The notes beneath the pieces were generated by a model. It had not been told where the DNA came from, did not search any database, and saw only the letters and a program-made list of their open reading frames with translations. The position numbers and the translations under genes are program-made. Source: an uncultured bacterium (GTDB lineage Bacteria; Bacteroidota; Bacteroidia; Sphingobacteriales; Sphingobacteriaceae). From it: DNA of 64,000 bases. The DNA lies in the NCBI GenBank assembly GCA_903828245.1, contig CAIKLP010000081.1, positions 1 to 64,000 on the forward strand, written 5' to 3'. Positions 46,102 through 54,942 of the stretch are shown here, one piece after another (position 1 is the stretch's first letter; each line of letters opens with the position of its first letter).

Positions 46102-46749
46102 ATGTTAAGCGCCTTAACCCTTCCAGCAAAATATCGTTACTTAAATAAATTATTTAAGCAAGGAGCATTTGTGTTGTTAGATATTGGCGCAGGAAATCAT
46201 TCGGCATCCAAAACAAAAAAATGGTTTCCAAATTGCGAGTATCACGGTTTAGATTTAAATAAAAATTATAATAATGACGAAAACGATTTCAAACTCATGC
46301 AATCGTTTTATGAATTAAACTTAGAAGATTTAAATTTAGATAGCGTACCCAATGCGCACTTCGATTTTATTATGATGGCTCATGTGATTGAGCATTTGAA
46401 AAACGGAGAGGACGTATTGGTAAAATTATTAGCAAAGCTCAAACCCGGAGGCTACTTGTATGTGGAGTACCCTGGCATTCGATCTACTCGACTTCCGCGC
46501 ATGAAAGGAACTTTGAATTTTTTCGACGACGAGACCCATGTTAGGGTATATTCCTTAACAGAGTTGTATAATTTATTTTTAAAAAATAATACAGAAATTA
46601 TTAAAGGTGGCACGCGAAGGTATATGCCAAATATATTAATGATGCCATTGAAGGTAATTCATAATTTAATTAAATACGGAAAAATATTACCGAGTATTTT
46701 TTGGGATTTTTTCGGTTTCGCAGAATTTATATTGATAAAGAAGAAATAA
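46102..46749 (+). CDS. class I SAM-dependent methyltransferase inside the nuo operon
   Basis: The 215-residue protein has SAM motif I VLLDIGAGNHS (~25-34), an acidic motif II (YHGLDLN), AHVIEHLKNGED and LKPGGYLYVEYPG, as in the Methyltransf_11/23-type fold. A C-terminal region (FFDDETHVRVYSLTELYNLF) resembles methyltransferases that act on lipids, glycans or small molecules; the substrate is unknown. It is not a complex I subunit. It lies 8 bp after nuoE and 6 bp before nuoF, so it is cotranscribed with both. TTG 46099 directly precedes the ATG. It could be a chance insertion or could modify a quinone or complex I subunit. Confidence 0.88.
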   Translation: MLSALTLPAKYRYLNKLFKQGAFVLLDIGAGNHSASKTKKWFPNCEYHGLDLNKNYNNDENDFKLMQSFYELNLEDLNLDSVPNAHFDFIMMAHVIEHLKNGEDVLVKLLAKLKPGGYLYVEYPGIRSTRLPRMKGTLNFFDDETHVRVYSLTELYNLFLKNNTEIIKGGTRRYMPNILMMPLKVIHNLIKYGKILPSIFWDFFGFAEFILIKKK

Positions 46750-46755
46750 AATAAT

Positions 46756-48102
46756 ATGTCACGCAAAATATTATTAGAACACATTGATGTTCCAGGAATA
46801 AATACTTTTGATACTTATCGAAAAATGGGCGGCTATCGTTCGGTCGAAAAGGCTTTGAAAACTATGTCGCCAGAAGATGTAGTGGAAGAGGTGAAGAAAT
46901 CTGGTATGCGCGGAAGAGGTGGAGCAGGATTTCCTACGGGAATGAAATGGAGCTTTTTGGCAAAACCAGTTGGCGTGCCACGCTATTTAGTTTGCAATGC
47001 AGACGAATCGGAGCCTGGTACTTTCAAAGACCGTTACCTAATGGAAAAAATTCCACATGGATTGATCGAAGGAATGATTACTTCGAGTTATGCCTTGGGT
47101 GCAAACACTTCTTATATCTATATCAGAGGAGAGTATTTTTATATATTAAGGATTTTAGAAAAAGCAATTGCCGAAGCTTATGCCAATGGCTTTTTAGGAA
47201 AAAATATTTTAGGCTCGGGTTATGATTTAGATTTATATGTTCATCCTGGCGCAGGCGCCTATATTTGTGGCGAAGAAACAGCTTTATTAGAATCTTTAGA
47301 AGGCAAGAGAGGTAACCCAAGAGTGAAACCTCCATTCCCTGCAATAGCTGGTTTATATGCTTGCCCAACGGTAGTAAATAATGTAGAAACCATTGCAGCT
47401 ATTGCACCCATTGTAAATATGGGTGGAGACGAATATGCAAAAATTGGAATTGGTAGAAGTACCGGAACAAAATTAATTTCGGCAAGTGGACACATCAATA
47501 ATCCGGGTATATACGAAATAGAATTAGGCTTACCTGTAGAAGAGTTTATTTACTCGGACAAATATTGTGGCGGCATTAAAAATAATAAAAAATTAAAGGC
47601 AGTTGTTGCAGGTGGATCATCGGTGCCAATTTTGCCAGCCAATTTAATTTTAAAAACCGCAAACAACGAAGAGCGATTAATGAGTTACGAATCACTTTCC
47701 GACGGAGGCTTTGTAAGTGGCACCATGCTTGGATCTGGCGGCTTTGTTGTTTACGATGAAGACAGTTGTATTGTGCGTAATACATGGAATTTTGCTCGTT
47801 TTTATCACCACGAATCATGTGGACAATGTTCTCCATGTAGAGAAGGAACTGGATGGATGGAAAAAGTATTACATCGCATCGAATACGGTCACGGAAAATT
47901 AAGCGACATCGATTTATTAGTAGAAGTTTCTAAAAAAATAGAAGGCAATACGATTTGTCCATTAGGGGATGCAGCTGCATGGCCTGTGGCAAGTGCTATT
48001 CGTCATTTTCGCGAAGAGTTTGAATGGCACATTAAAGAAGCAACATTAAGTCAATCAAGAAATTTTGGATTACTTGCCGCTCACGAAGCGCTAGTAAAAT
48101 AA
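46756..48102 (+). CDS. nuoF: NADH-quinone oxidoreductase subunit F
   Basis: NuoF binds NADH, FMN and the N3 4Fe-4S cluster. The 448-residue product has GRGGAGFPTGMKWSF (NADH), NADESEPGTFKDR (FMN), GAGAYICGEETALLESLEG, VNNVETIA, and the cluster ligands in SCGQCSPCREGTGWM with a later Cys in NTICPLGDAA. Length is normal. Confidence 0.97.
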   Translation: MSRKILLEHIDVPGINTFDTYRKMGGYRSVEKALKTMSPEDVVEEVKKSGMRGRGGAGFPTGMKWSFLAKPVGVPRYLVCNADESEPGTFKDRYLMEKIPHGLIEGMITSSYALGANTSYIYIRGEYFYILRILEKAIAEAYANGFLGKNILGSGYDLDLYVHPGAGAYICGEETALLESLEGKRGNPRVKPPFPAIAGLYACPTVVNNVETIAAIAPIVNMGGDEYAKIGIGRSTGTKLISASGHINNPGIYEIELGLPVEEFIYSDKYCGGIKNNKKLKAVVAGGSSVPILPANLILKTANNEERLMSYESLSDGGFVSGTMLGSGGFVVYDEDSCIVRNTWNFARFYHHESCGQCSPCREGTGWMEKVLHRIEYGHGKLSDIDLLVEVSKKIEGNTICPLGDAAAWPVASAIRHFREEFEWHIKEATLSQSRNFGLLAAHEALVK

Positions 48103-48115
48103 TTATTTTAATAAA

Positions 48116-49123
48116 ATGGCAGATAAAATAAAAGTAACCATCGACGGACAGTCTGTTGAAGTAGAACCGGGAACCACGATATTAAATGCAGCGCGTCAAA
48201 TAGGCGGCGACATTGTGCCTCCGGCTATGTGTTATTATTCAAAGTTAAAAGGTAGTGGTGGTAAATGCCGTACTTGTTTAGTAAAAGTAGCACAAGGTTC
48301 CGAAAAAGATCCTCGACCAATGCCTAAGTTAGTCGCTTCTTGTCAAACGCAAGTAATGGATGGCATGGTGGTAGAAAACACCACTTCGCCAGAAGTTTTA
48401 GAAGCAAGAAAAGGCGTAGTAGAAATGTTATTGATAAACCATCCACTGGATTGCCCAGTTTGCGATCAGGCAGGCGAATGCGATTTGCAAAATTTATCAT
48501 TCGAACACGGCGCTTCCAATTCTAGATACGAATTTGAAAGAAGAACTTTTGATAAAGTAGATATTGGAGATAAAGTTCAATTACACATGAATCGCTGTAT
48601 TCTTTGCTATCGTTGCGTTTACACAGCCGATCAAATCACAGATGGCAGGGTTCACGGTATTTTAAATAGAGGAGATCAATCAGAAATATCTACTTATATC
48701 AGCGCTGCAATAGACAATGATTTTTCTGGAAACGTAATTGATGTTTGTCCAGTAGGCGCATTAACCGATAAAACATTCCGTTTTAAAAATAGGGTTTGGT
48801 TTACCAAACCGGTAGATGCACACAGAGATTGCGAACACGAAAAATGTTCGGGTAAAGTAGTATTGTGGTATAAAGGCGATGATGTATTGCGTGTAACAGC
48901 GCGTAAAGATCAATACGGCGAAGTAGAATCTTTTATTTGTAATACTTGCCGATTCGATAAAAAAGCAACATCAGATTGGACTATAGAAGGACCAAGAAAA
49001 ATCGAAGACACCTCGGTTATTTCTTCAAACCATTATGAAATGGCACATCCGCTTCCTATTATCGAGAAAAACGAAGTTTTAATTGAAGCGAATAAAAAAA
49101 TGTTTCATAAACAAATTAAATAA
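48116..49123 (+). CDS. nuoG: NADH-quinone oxidoreductase subunit G, short form
   Basis: This 335-residue protein is the N-terminal third of a standard NuoG. It has the 2Fe-2S domain (CYYSKLKGSGGKCRTCLVKV), the His/Cys 4Fe-4S motif (NHPLDCPVCDQAGECDLQN), a ferredoxin-like motif (RCILCYRCV with a later DVCPVGAL) and a further cysteine group (CEHEKC, CNTCRF) that may keep another cluster. The molybdopterin-oxidoreductase-like domain (~400-500 residues in E. coli) is absent; the gene ends normally and nuoH starts 2 bp later, so this is not a local deletion with debris. I believe short NuoG forms occur in other Bacteroidota. Confidence 0.93.
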   Translation: MADKIKVTIDGQSVEVEPGTTILNAARQIGGDIVPPAMCYYSKLKGSGGKCRTCLVKVAQGSEKDPRPMPKLVASCQTQVMDGMVVENTTSPEVLEARKGVVEMLLINHPLDCPVCDQAGECDLQNLSFEHGASNSRYEFERRTFDKVDIGDKVQLHMNRCILCYRCVYTADQITDGRVHGILNRGDQSEISTYISAAIDNDFSGNVIDVCPVGALTDKTFRFKNRVWFTKPVDAHRDCEHEKCSGKVVLWYKGDDVLRVTARKDQYGEVESFICNTCRFDKKATSDWTIEGPRKIEDTSVISSNHYEMAHPLPIIEKNEVLIEANKKMFHKQIK

Positions 49124-49125
49124 AA

Positions 49126-50151
49126 ATGGACATCGCATTTATTATTGAAAAATTAATTTTAATCTCTGCCATATTAGGTATTAGTTTGGTTATTGCTATG
49201 TATACTACCCTTGCAGAAAGAAAATTTGCAGGGTTTTTCCAAGACCGTGTAGGCCCTAACAGAGCCGGACCTTGGGGCTTATTGCAACCACTTGCCGATG
49301 GCGTAAAATTATTTACTAAAGAAGAAATTATACCAACGAATGCCAACACCTTTTTATTTGTACTTGGTCCATCACTCAGTATGTTTACTGCTTGTATTAC
49401 CACTGCGGTAATTCCTTGGGGTCAAGATTTATTTTTATTTGGCAGACAAATTTCTTTGCAAGTAGCAGATATTAATGTTGGCGTATTATATGTTTTTGGC
49501 GTTGTTTCATTAGGCGTATATGGCGTAATGATTGGCGGTTGGGCTTCTAACAATAAGTTTTCCTTATTAGCAGCGGTTCGTTCTGCATCTCAAAATATTT
49601 CATACGAAATAGCGATGGGCTTATCTATCATTGCTTTATTAATGATGACAGGCACCTTAAGCTTAAGAGAAATTTCGGAGCAACAATCGGGCATGAACTG
49701 GAATGTTTTTTATCAGCCATTAGGCTTTTTAATATTCATGATTTGTTCTTTTGCCGAAACTAACAGAACTCCTTTTGATTTACCAGAATGTGAAACCGAA
49801 TTAGTAGGCGGACACCATACCGAATACTCTTCGATGAAATTAGGCTTTTATTTATTCGCAGAATACATCAACATGTTTGTGTCCTCTGCAATTATGGCTT
49901 CATTATATTTCGGAGGTTATAATTACCCATTCATGCACCTCATTAGCAATCCAAATATTGCAGCATTATTAGGCGTTGCAGTCTTTTTCACTAAAATATT
50001 ATTATTTATATTTTTCTTTATTTGGGTGAGATGGACGGTGCCCCGTTTCCGTTATGATCAACTCATGAAATTAGGATGGAAAGTGTTAATTCCGTTGGCA
50101 ATTGTAAATATAGCTTTAACAGGAGCAGGCATATTAATTTTTGGAAAATAA
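49126..50151 (+). CDS. nuoH: NADH-quinone oxidoreductase subunit H
   Basis: NuoH is the membrane subunit that holds the quinone tunnel and links redox energy to the pumps. The 341-residue product has about eight helices and the conserved loops ERKFAGFFQDRVGPNRAGPWGLLQPLADGVKLFTKE, RSASQNISYEIAMG, FAETNRTPFDLPECETELVGGHHTEYS and VRWTVPRFRYDQLM. Confidence 0.97.
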   Translation: MDIAFIIEKLILISAILGISLVIAMYTTLAERKFAGFFQDRVGPNRAGPWGLLQPLADGVKLFTKEEIIPTNANTFLFVLGPSLSMFTACITTAVIPWGQDLFLFGRQISLQVADINVGVLYVFGVVSLGVYGVMIGGWASNNKFSLLAAVRSASQNISYEIAMGLSIIALLMMTGTLSLREISEQQSGMNWNVFYQPLGFLIFMICSFAETNRTPFDLPECETELVGGHHTEYSSMKLGFYLFAEYINMFVSSAIMASLYFGGYNYPFMHLISNPNIAALLGVAVFFTKILLFIFFFIWVRWTVPRFRYDQLMKLGWKVLIPLAIVNIALTGAGILIFGK

Positions 50152-50178
50152 TATTTTTAATCAAAAGCATTGACAAAT

Positions 50179-50673
50179 ATGAATTCGTTAACGAATCGAA
50201 AAAAAGTTTTAGAGTCTAAGCAAATGAATTTTTGGGAGCGCATTTACCTTCCAGCAATTATCAATGGCTTAAGTATTACCATGAAACATTTCTTTAAAAA
50301 GAGAACCACCATTTATTATCCGGAAGAAAAAAGAACATTCTCCGAAAATTTTAGGGGCTTACATTCTTTAAAAAGAGATGAAAATGGTGCAGAGCGTTGC
50401 ACCGCATGTGGCCTTTGCGCACTTTCATGCCCAGCAGAAGCCATTACCATGACTGCTGCAGAACGCAAGCCTGGTGAGGAGCATTTATACCGCGAAGAAA
50501 AGTACGCTTCGGTTTACGAAATCAATATGTTGCGTTGTATTTTTTGTGGCTTCTGCGAAGAAGCATGTCCTAAAGCGGCTATTTATTTAGATGGTGATAT
50601 TGCAAAAGCAGGATACATCAGAGACGAGTTTATTTTCGGTAAGGATAAATTAACAGAACCAGTTATTAAATAA
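50179..50673 (+). CDS. nuoI: NADH-quinone oxidoreductase subunit I
   Basis: NuoI carries clusters N6a and N6b. The 164-residue product has two typical ferredoxin motifs, CTACGLCALSCPAEA and CIFCGFCEEACPKAA, and the family lead-in GLHSLKRDENGAERC. I chose ATG 50179 over TTG 50170; the N-terminal extension before FWERIYLPAIINGLSITMKHFF is about 16 residues longer than usual. Confidence 0.96.
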   Translation: MNSLTNRKKVLESKQMNFWERIYLPAIINGLSITMKHFFKKRTTIYYPEEKRTFSENFRGLHSLKRDENGAERCTACGLCALSCPAEAITMTAAERKPGEEHLYREEKYASVYEINMLRCIFCGFCEEACPKAAIYLDGDIAKAGYIRDEFIFGKDKLTEPVIK

Positions 50674-50695
50674 TTATTCAATAAAATAAAATTCA

Positions 50696-51196
50696 ATGAG
50701 TCATTCATTATTTTACTTATTATCGTTCATTACACTATTTTTTGCTTTACTAGTGGTATTCGCAAAAAATCCTATACACAGTGCATTGTATATGGTGATG
50801 ACATTTTTTGCAATCACTTGTCAGTATTTAATTTTAAACGCACAGTTTTTAGCCATCGTAAACTTTATTGTTTACATGGGGGCTATTATGGTATTGATAC
50901 TTTTCTCTATCATGTTTTTAAATTTAAACCAAGCTACCGAGCCACAAAAATCTAGCCTTTTAAAATTTGCAGGGGTAATTTCTGCAGGTTTATTAATGCT
51001 TACATTGGTGGGCGCCATTGTAAAAACAGGCGGTGGCGATGTGCCTTTTGAATTAATCAAACCAGATATTGGATTGGTTAAAAACTTAGGGAAAGTTTTA
51101 TTCAACGAATTTTTATTGCCATTCGAAATAGCATCGGTTTTATTATTGTCTGCTATGGTTGGCGCAGTATTATTAGCTAAAAAAGAAATTAACTAA
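50696..51196 (+). CDS. nuoJ: NADH-quinone oxidoreductase subunit J
   Basis: NuoJ is a five-helix membrane subunit with the conserved pi-bulge helix. The 166-residue product has [54 protein letters not shown]. Its stop TAA overlaps the nuoK ATG by one base (TAATG). Confidence 0.95.
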   Translation: MSHSLFYLLSFITLFFALLVVFAKNPIHSALYMVMTFFAITCQYLILNAQFLAIVNFIVYMGAIMVLILFSIMFLNLNQATEPQKSSLLKFAGVISAGLLMLTLVGAIVKTGGGDVPFELIKPDIGLVKNLGKVLFNEFLLPFEIASVLLLSAMVGAVLLAKKEIN

Positions 51197-51525
51197 TGGG
51201 AACAGTAACACAAACAATTCAAGCAGTACCAATTAATCATTATATTTTATTAGCCTCTTTGTTATTTACTATTGGCGTAATGGGCGTATTGGTTAGAAGA
51301 AATGCGATTGTCATTTTTATGTCAATCGAATTAATGTTGAATGCAGTAAATATTTTATTGGCTGCTTTTTCTGCATATAGAGGTGATGCAAGCGGTCAGG
51401 TATTTGTATTTTTTATTATGGCAGTAGCTGCCGCAGAAGTGGCGGTAGGATTAGCTATCATCGTTATGATATACAGAAACACTAGATCAATCGACATTAA
51501 TATTTTAAATAAATTAAAAGGATAG
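51196..51525 (+). CDS. nuoK: NADH-quinone oxidoreductase subunit K
   Basis: NuoK is a three-helix Mrp-related subunit with conserved intramembrane glutamates. The 109-residue product has [33 protein letters not shown] and [26 protein letters not shown], both typical. It is translationally coupled to nuoJ. Confidence 0.96.
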   Translation: MGTVTQTIQAVPINHYILLASLLFTIGVMGVLVRRNAIVIFMSIELMLNAVNILLAAFSAYRGDASGQVFVFFIMAVAAAEVAVGLAIIVMIYRNTRSIDINILNKLKG

Positions 51526-51546
51526 GTTCATTCAGCAAATCATATT

Positions 51547-53445
51547 ATGTTAAAATTAGTAGGCTTAATTCCATTATTTCCATTGCTAGGGTTTTTAATC
51601 AATGGCATTGCAAATAAGCGTATGCCCAAAGCATGGGTAGGAATAATAGGTAGTGCATCCATTTTCTTTTCGTTCTTGATTAGTTTGGGTATTTTTCTGA
51701 GCACACCCAACGGCGAAGTAAACACCTTTGATTTATTTAGCTGGATAAATGTTGCAGGATTGCAAATCCCATTTTCTTTTTTAATCGATCCATTATCGAT
51801 GATCATGTTGTTGATCATTACTGGCGTTGGATTTTTAATTCATGTATACTCAATTGGCTACATGCACCACGATGAGGGCTTTGCAAGGTATTTTGCATAC
51901 CTCAATTTATTCGTGTTTTTTATGTTGTTATTGGTATTAGGATCTAACTATGCCATTATGTTTATTGGTTGGGAAGGTGTTGGATTGTGTTCTTATTTAT
52001 TGATCGGATTTTGGTTTAAAAATACCGCCTATAATAATGCAGCTAAAAAAGCATTCATCATGAATCGCATTGGCGACTTAGGTTTCTTATTAGGTTTGTT
52101 TTTAATATATACAACATTTGGTACCATTAACTATAAATCGGTGATGGTACAAGCAGCTGGCTTTACCACAGGCGATGTTACCATTACCGCCATTGCTTTA
52201 TTATTATTTATTGGTGCAATGGGTAAAAGTGCGCAACTACCTTTGTATACTTGGTTGCCAGATGCAATGGCCGGTCCAACACCGGTTTCGGCATTGATCC
52301 ATGCAGCAACCATGGTAACTGCAGGTATCTATATGATTGCACGCTCTAGTTTATTATATGTGCTTTCGCCTATTGCTATGCAAACCATCACCATTGTAGG
52401 TATGCTTACCGCAATTATTGCAGCCATTATTGCCTTAACCCAAACAGACATTAAAAAAGTGTTGGCTTATTCAACGGTGAGTCAATTGGGTTATATGTTT
52501 GTGGCTTTAGGGGTGGGCTCTTTTACAGGCGCCGTTTTTCATTTAATGACCCATGCATTTTTTAAAGCATTATTATTCTTAGGCGCTGGAAGTGTTATAC
52601 ACGCTATGTCTGGTGAGCAAGATATGCGTAACATGGGCGGGTTAAAGAAAAAATTACCGATCACATTTTTAACTATTTTAATTGGCACTTTAGCCATTTC
52701 GGGTTTACCTCCATTTGCAGGTTTCTTTTCGAAAGACGAAATATTAGCGGCAACATTTAATTATTCGCCAATGGTATTTTCGGTCATGGCCATTACTTCG
52801 GTATTAACTGCTTTCTATATGTTTAGAATGTTGTTCTTAACTTTTTATAGTTCGTTTAGAGGCAGCAGCGAACAGGCAAAACACTTGCACGAAAGCCCTA
52901 AAAACATGACTATTCCATTAATGATATTGGCTGTATGTGCTACATTTGCTGGCTTTTTAGGCTTACCAGAAGTTTTTTCCGAACATCATTTATTAAAATC
53001 ATTTTTAGCGCCAGTATTTATTTTATCTGATGCAAAAATGTTATTGGTTGCTCCCTCGCATGCAGTTGAATACGGCATCATGATCGGATCTTTAATTGCG
53101 GTATTAGCGGTAGCATATTATGCATTTATTCGTTACAGCAAAAAAGTTTATTTATTGCCATCACAAGAAGAAGCACTTTCGGTTTGGCAAAAAATATCTT
53201 ATAACAAATTTTATTTAGACGAAATTTACTTCGCCATAATTACTAATCCAATTAATAAATTGGCAACTTATTTACACCAAATTGTAGATAGAGCTGGTAT
53301 AGATGGCCTCGTGAATGGCGCAGGCAGATTGGCTTTGGCTGGATCCAAAAGAATTAAAACATTACAAACAGGCTATACCGGATTTTATATTTTTGCCATG
53401 GTCCTTGGTATTTTATTCATCATGTTGTTAAACTTTTTTATTTAA
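51547..53445 (+). CDS. nuoL: NADH-quinone oxidoreductase subunit L
   Basis: NuoL is the distal antiporter-like proton pump with the long lateral helix. The 632-residue product has FLIDPLSMIMLLIITGVGFLIHVYSIGYM, FIGWEGVGLCSYLLIGFW, LPLYTWLPDAMAGPTPVSALIHAATMVTAG and VLAYSTVSQLGYMFVALG. The lysine and histidine residues of the proton path are present in these blocks. Confidence 0.97.
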   Translation: MLKLVGLIPLFPLLGFLINGIANKRMPKAWVGIIGSASIFFSFLISLGIFLSTPNGEVNTFDLFSWINVAGLQIPFSFLIDPLSMIMLLIITGVGFLIHVYSIGYMHHDEGFARYFAYLNLFVFFMLLLVLGSNYAIMFIGWEGVGLCSYLLIGFWFKNTAYNNAAKKAFIMNRIGDLGFLLGLFLIYTTFGTINYKSVMVQAAGFTTGDVTITAIALLLFIGAMGKSAQLPLYTWLPDAMAGPTPVSALIHAATMVTAGIYMIARSSLLYVLSPIAMQTITIVGMLTAIIAAIIALTQTDIKKVLAYSTVSQLGYMFVALGVGSFTGAVFHLMTHAFFKALLFLGAGSVIHAMSGEQDMRNMGGLKKKLPITFLTILIGTLAISGLPPFAGFFSKDEILAATFNYSPMVFSVMAITSVLTAFYMFRMLFLTFYSSFRGSSEQAKHLHESPKNMTIPLMILAVCATFAGFLGLPEVFSEHHLLKSFLAPVFILSDAKMLLVAPSHAVEYGIMIGSLIAVLAVAYYAFIRYSKKVYLLPSQEEALSVWQKISYNKFYLDEIYFAIITNPINKLATYLHQIVDRAGIDGLVNGAGRLALAGSKRIKTLQTGYTGFYIFAMVLGILFIMLLNFFI

Positions 53446-53455
53446 TATTCGATAA

Positions 53456-54913
53456 ATGATTACGCTACTACTTTTATTATTTCCAGCTTTAGCATCATTG
53501 GCTTTGTTAGTATTAAATACTAAAGATGCAAAACGCGCAGCATTACTTTTTTCTATAGTAGAATTGGCGATTGCATTATTTGCATTGCTAAACTTTCAAA
53601 AAGATGCAAGCACCCAATTTTTATTAGATACCCCTTGGGTAAGTTCTTTAGGCATTCATTTTAAAATTGGCATAGACGGCATTAGCATGCTCATGGTTAT
53701 GCTTACCACTGCCTTATTCCCATTGATTATCCTGTCGACCTTTAATAAAACGTACACCGCAGAAAAATCTTTTTATGCATTGATGTTGTTTATGCAAGCG
53801 GGATTAATTGGTGTCTTTGTTTCTCTAGATGCATTTTTGTTTTACACCTGTTGGGAAGCAGCATTAATTCCAGTTTATTTTATTGCAGCAATTTGGGGCG
53901 GTGCAGATAGAATTCAAACTACCTTAAAGTTTTTTGTGTATACTATTTTAGGTAGCTTACTCATGTTAGCTGCTATCATTTATATTTATTTACAAACACC
54001 CGGAACGCATTCTTTCGATATCAATGTGTTCTATCAAACTGTATTAAACAACTCAGCACAAGCTTATTTATTTTGGGCGTTCTTTATAGCATTTGCTATT
54101 AAAATGCCCGTTTTCCCATTCCATACATGGCAACCAGATACCTATACAGAAGCGCCAACGCCAGCAACCATGCTACTTTCGGCTATCATGTTAAAGATGG
54201 GTATTTATGGTGTTATTAGATGGATGATTCCAATTGTTCCGCAAGGATTTCAAGAGTGGTCGTGGTTAGCCATAACTTTATCGGTTATTGGAATTGTATA
54301 TGCATCCATCATTGCATTCAATCAAAAAGATTTAAAAAGATTAATTGCTTACTCATCTATTGCCCACGTTGGTTTAATTGCGGCGGGTGTATTTGTGTTT
54401 AATGCTCAAGCATTACAAGGTGCTATGATTCAAATGTTGAGTCACGGAGTAAATGTTTTTGCTTTATTTTATATTATTTATTTAATCGAATCGCGTACCG
54501 ATACCAGACAAATGAATTTATTAGGAGGTATTGTACATTCGGCGCCTAAGCTAGCTATCACCTTCACTATTATCATGATGGGATCTATTGCATTGCCTTT
54601 AACCAATGGCTTTGTAGGCGAATTCTTATTACTCATGGGCTTGTACCAATACAGCGCCATTGCCACTACATTTGCTGGCTTAACCATTATTTTAGGTGCA
54701 GTGTATATGTTAAGAATGTACCAAAGAGTGATGTTAGGCGAAGCCAACAACTTAACCAATTCTTTTAAAGATATACAAGGAAACGAACAAACTATTTTAT
54801 ATATCGTAGTGCTTTTAGTAGTAGTAATGGGAATTATGCCAAATACTATTTTAAGTATTTCGGATGCAGCCATTCAAAATTTAATCTCGATTGTCAATTC
54901 AAAGTTGGTTTGA
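53456..54913 (+). CDS. nuoM: NADH-quinone oxidoreductase subunit M
   Basis: NuoM is the second antiporter-like pump. The 485-residue product has FKIGIDGISMLMVMLTT, FYTCWEAALIPVYFIAAIWGG, MPVFPFHTWQPDTYTEAPTPATMLLSAIMLKMGIYG and KDLKRLIAYSSIAHVGLIAAG. It follows nuoL after 10 bp. Confidence 0.97.
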   Translation: MITLLLLLFPALASLALLVLNTKDAKRAALLFSIVELAIALFALLNFQKDASTQFLLDTPWVSSLGIHFKIGIDGISMLMVMLTTALFPLIILSTFNKTYTAEKSFYALMLFMQAGLIGVFVSLDAFLFYTCWEAALIPVYFIAAIWGGADRIQTTLKFFVYTILGSLLMLAAIIYIYLQTPGTHSFDINVFYQTVLNNSAQAYLFWAFFIAFAIKMPVFPFHTWQPDTYTEAPTPATMLLSAIMLKMGIYGVIRWMIPIVPQGFQEWSWLAITLSVIGIVYASIIAFNQKDLKRLIAYSSIAHVGLIAAGVFVFNAQALQGAMIQMLSHGVNVFALFYIIYLIESRTDTRQMNLLGGIVHSAPKLAITFTIIMMGSIALPLTNGFVGEFLLLMGLYQYSAIATTFAGLTIILGAVYMLRMYQRVMLGEANNLTNSFKDIQGNEQTILYIVVLLVVVMGIMPNTILSISDAAIQNLISIVNSKLV

Positions 54914-54942
54914 TCAAAAAATTAATTTAAAAATTTTTATAA

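Noticed and set aside
54478-54873. 131-codon open frame antisense to nuoM
   Set aside because: It is a shadow of hydrophobic codons in nuoM; no independent start context or motif.
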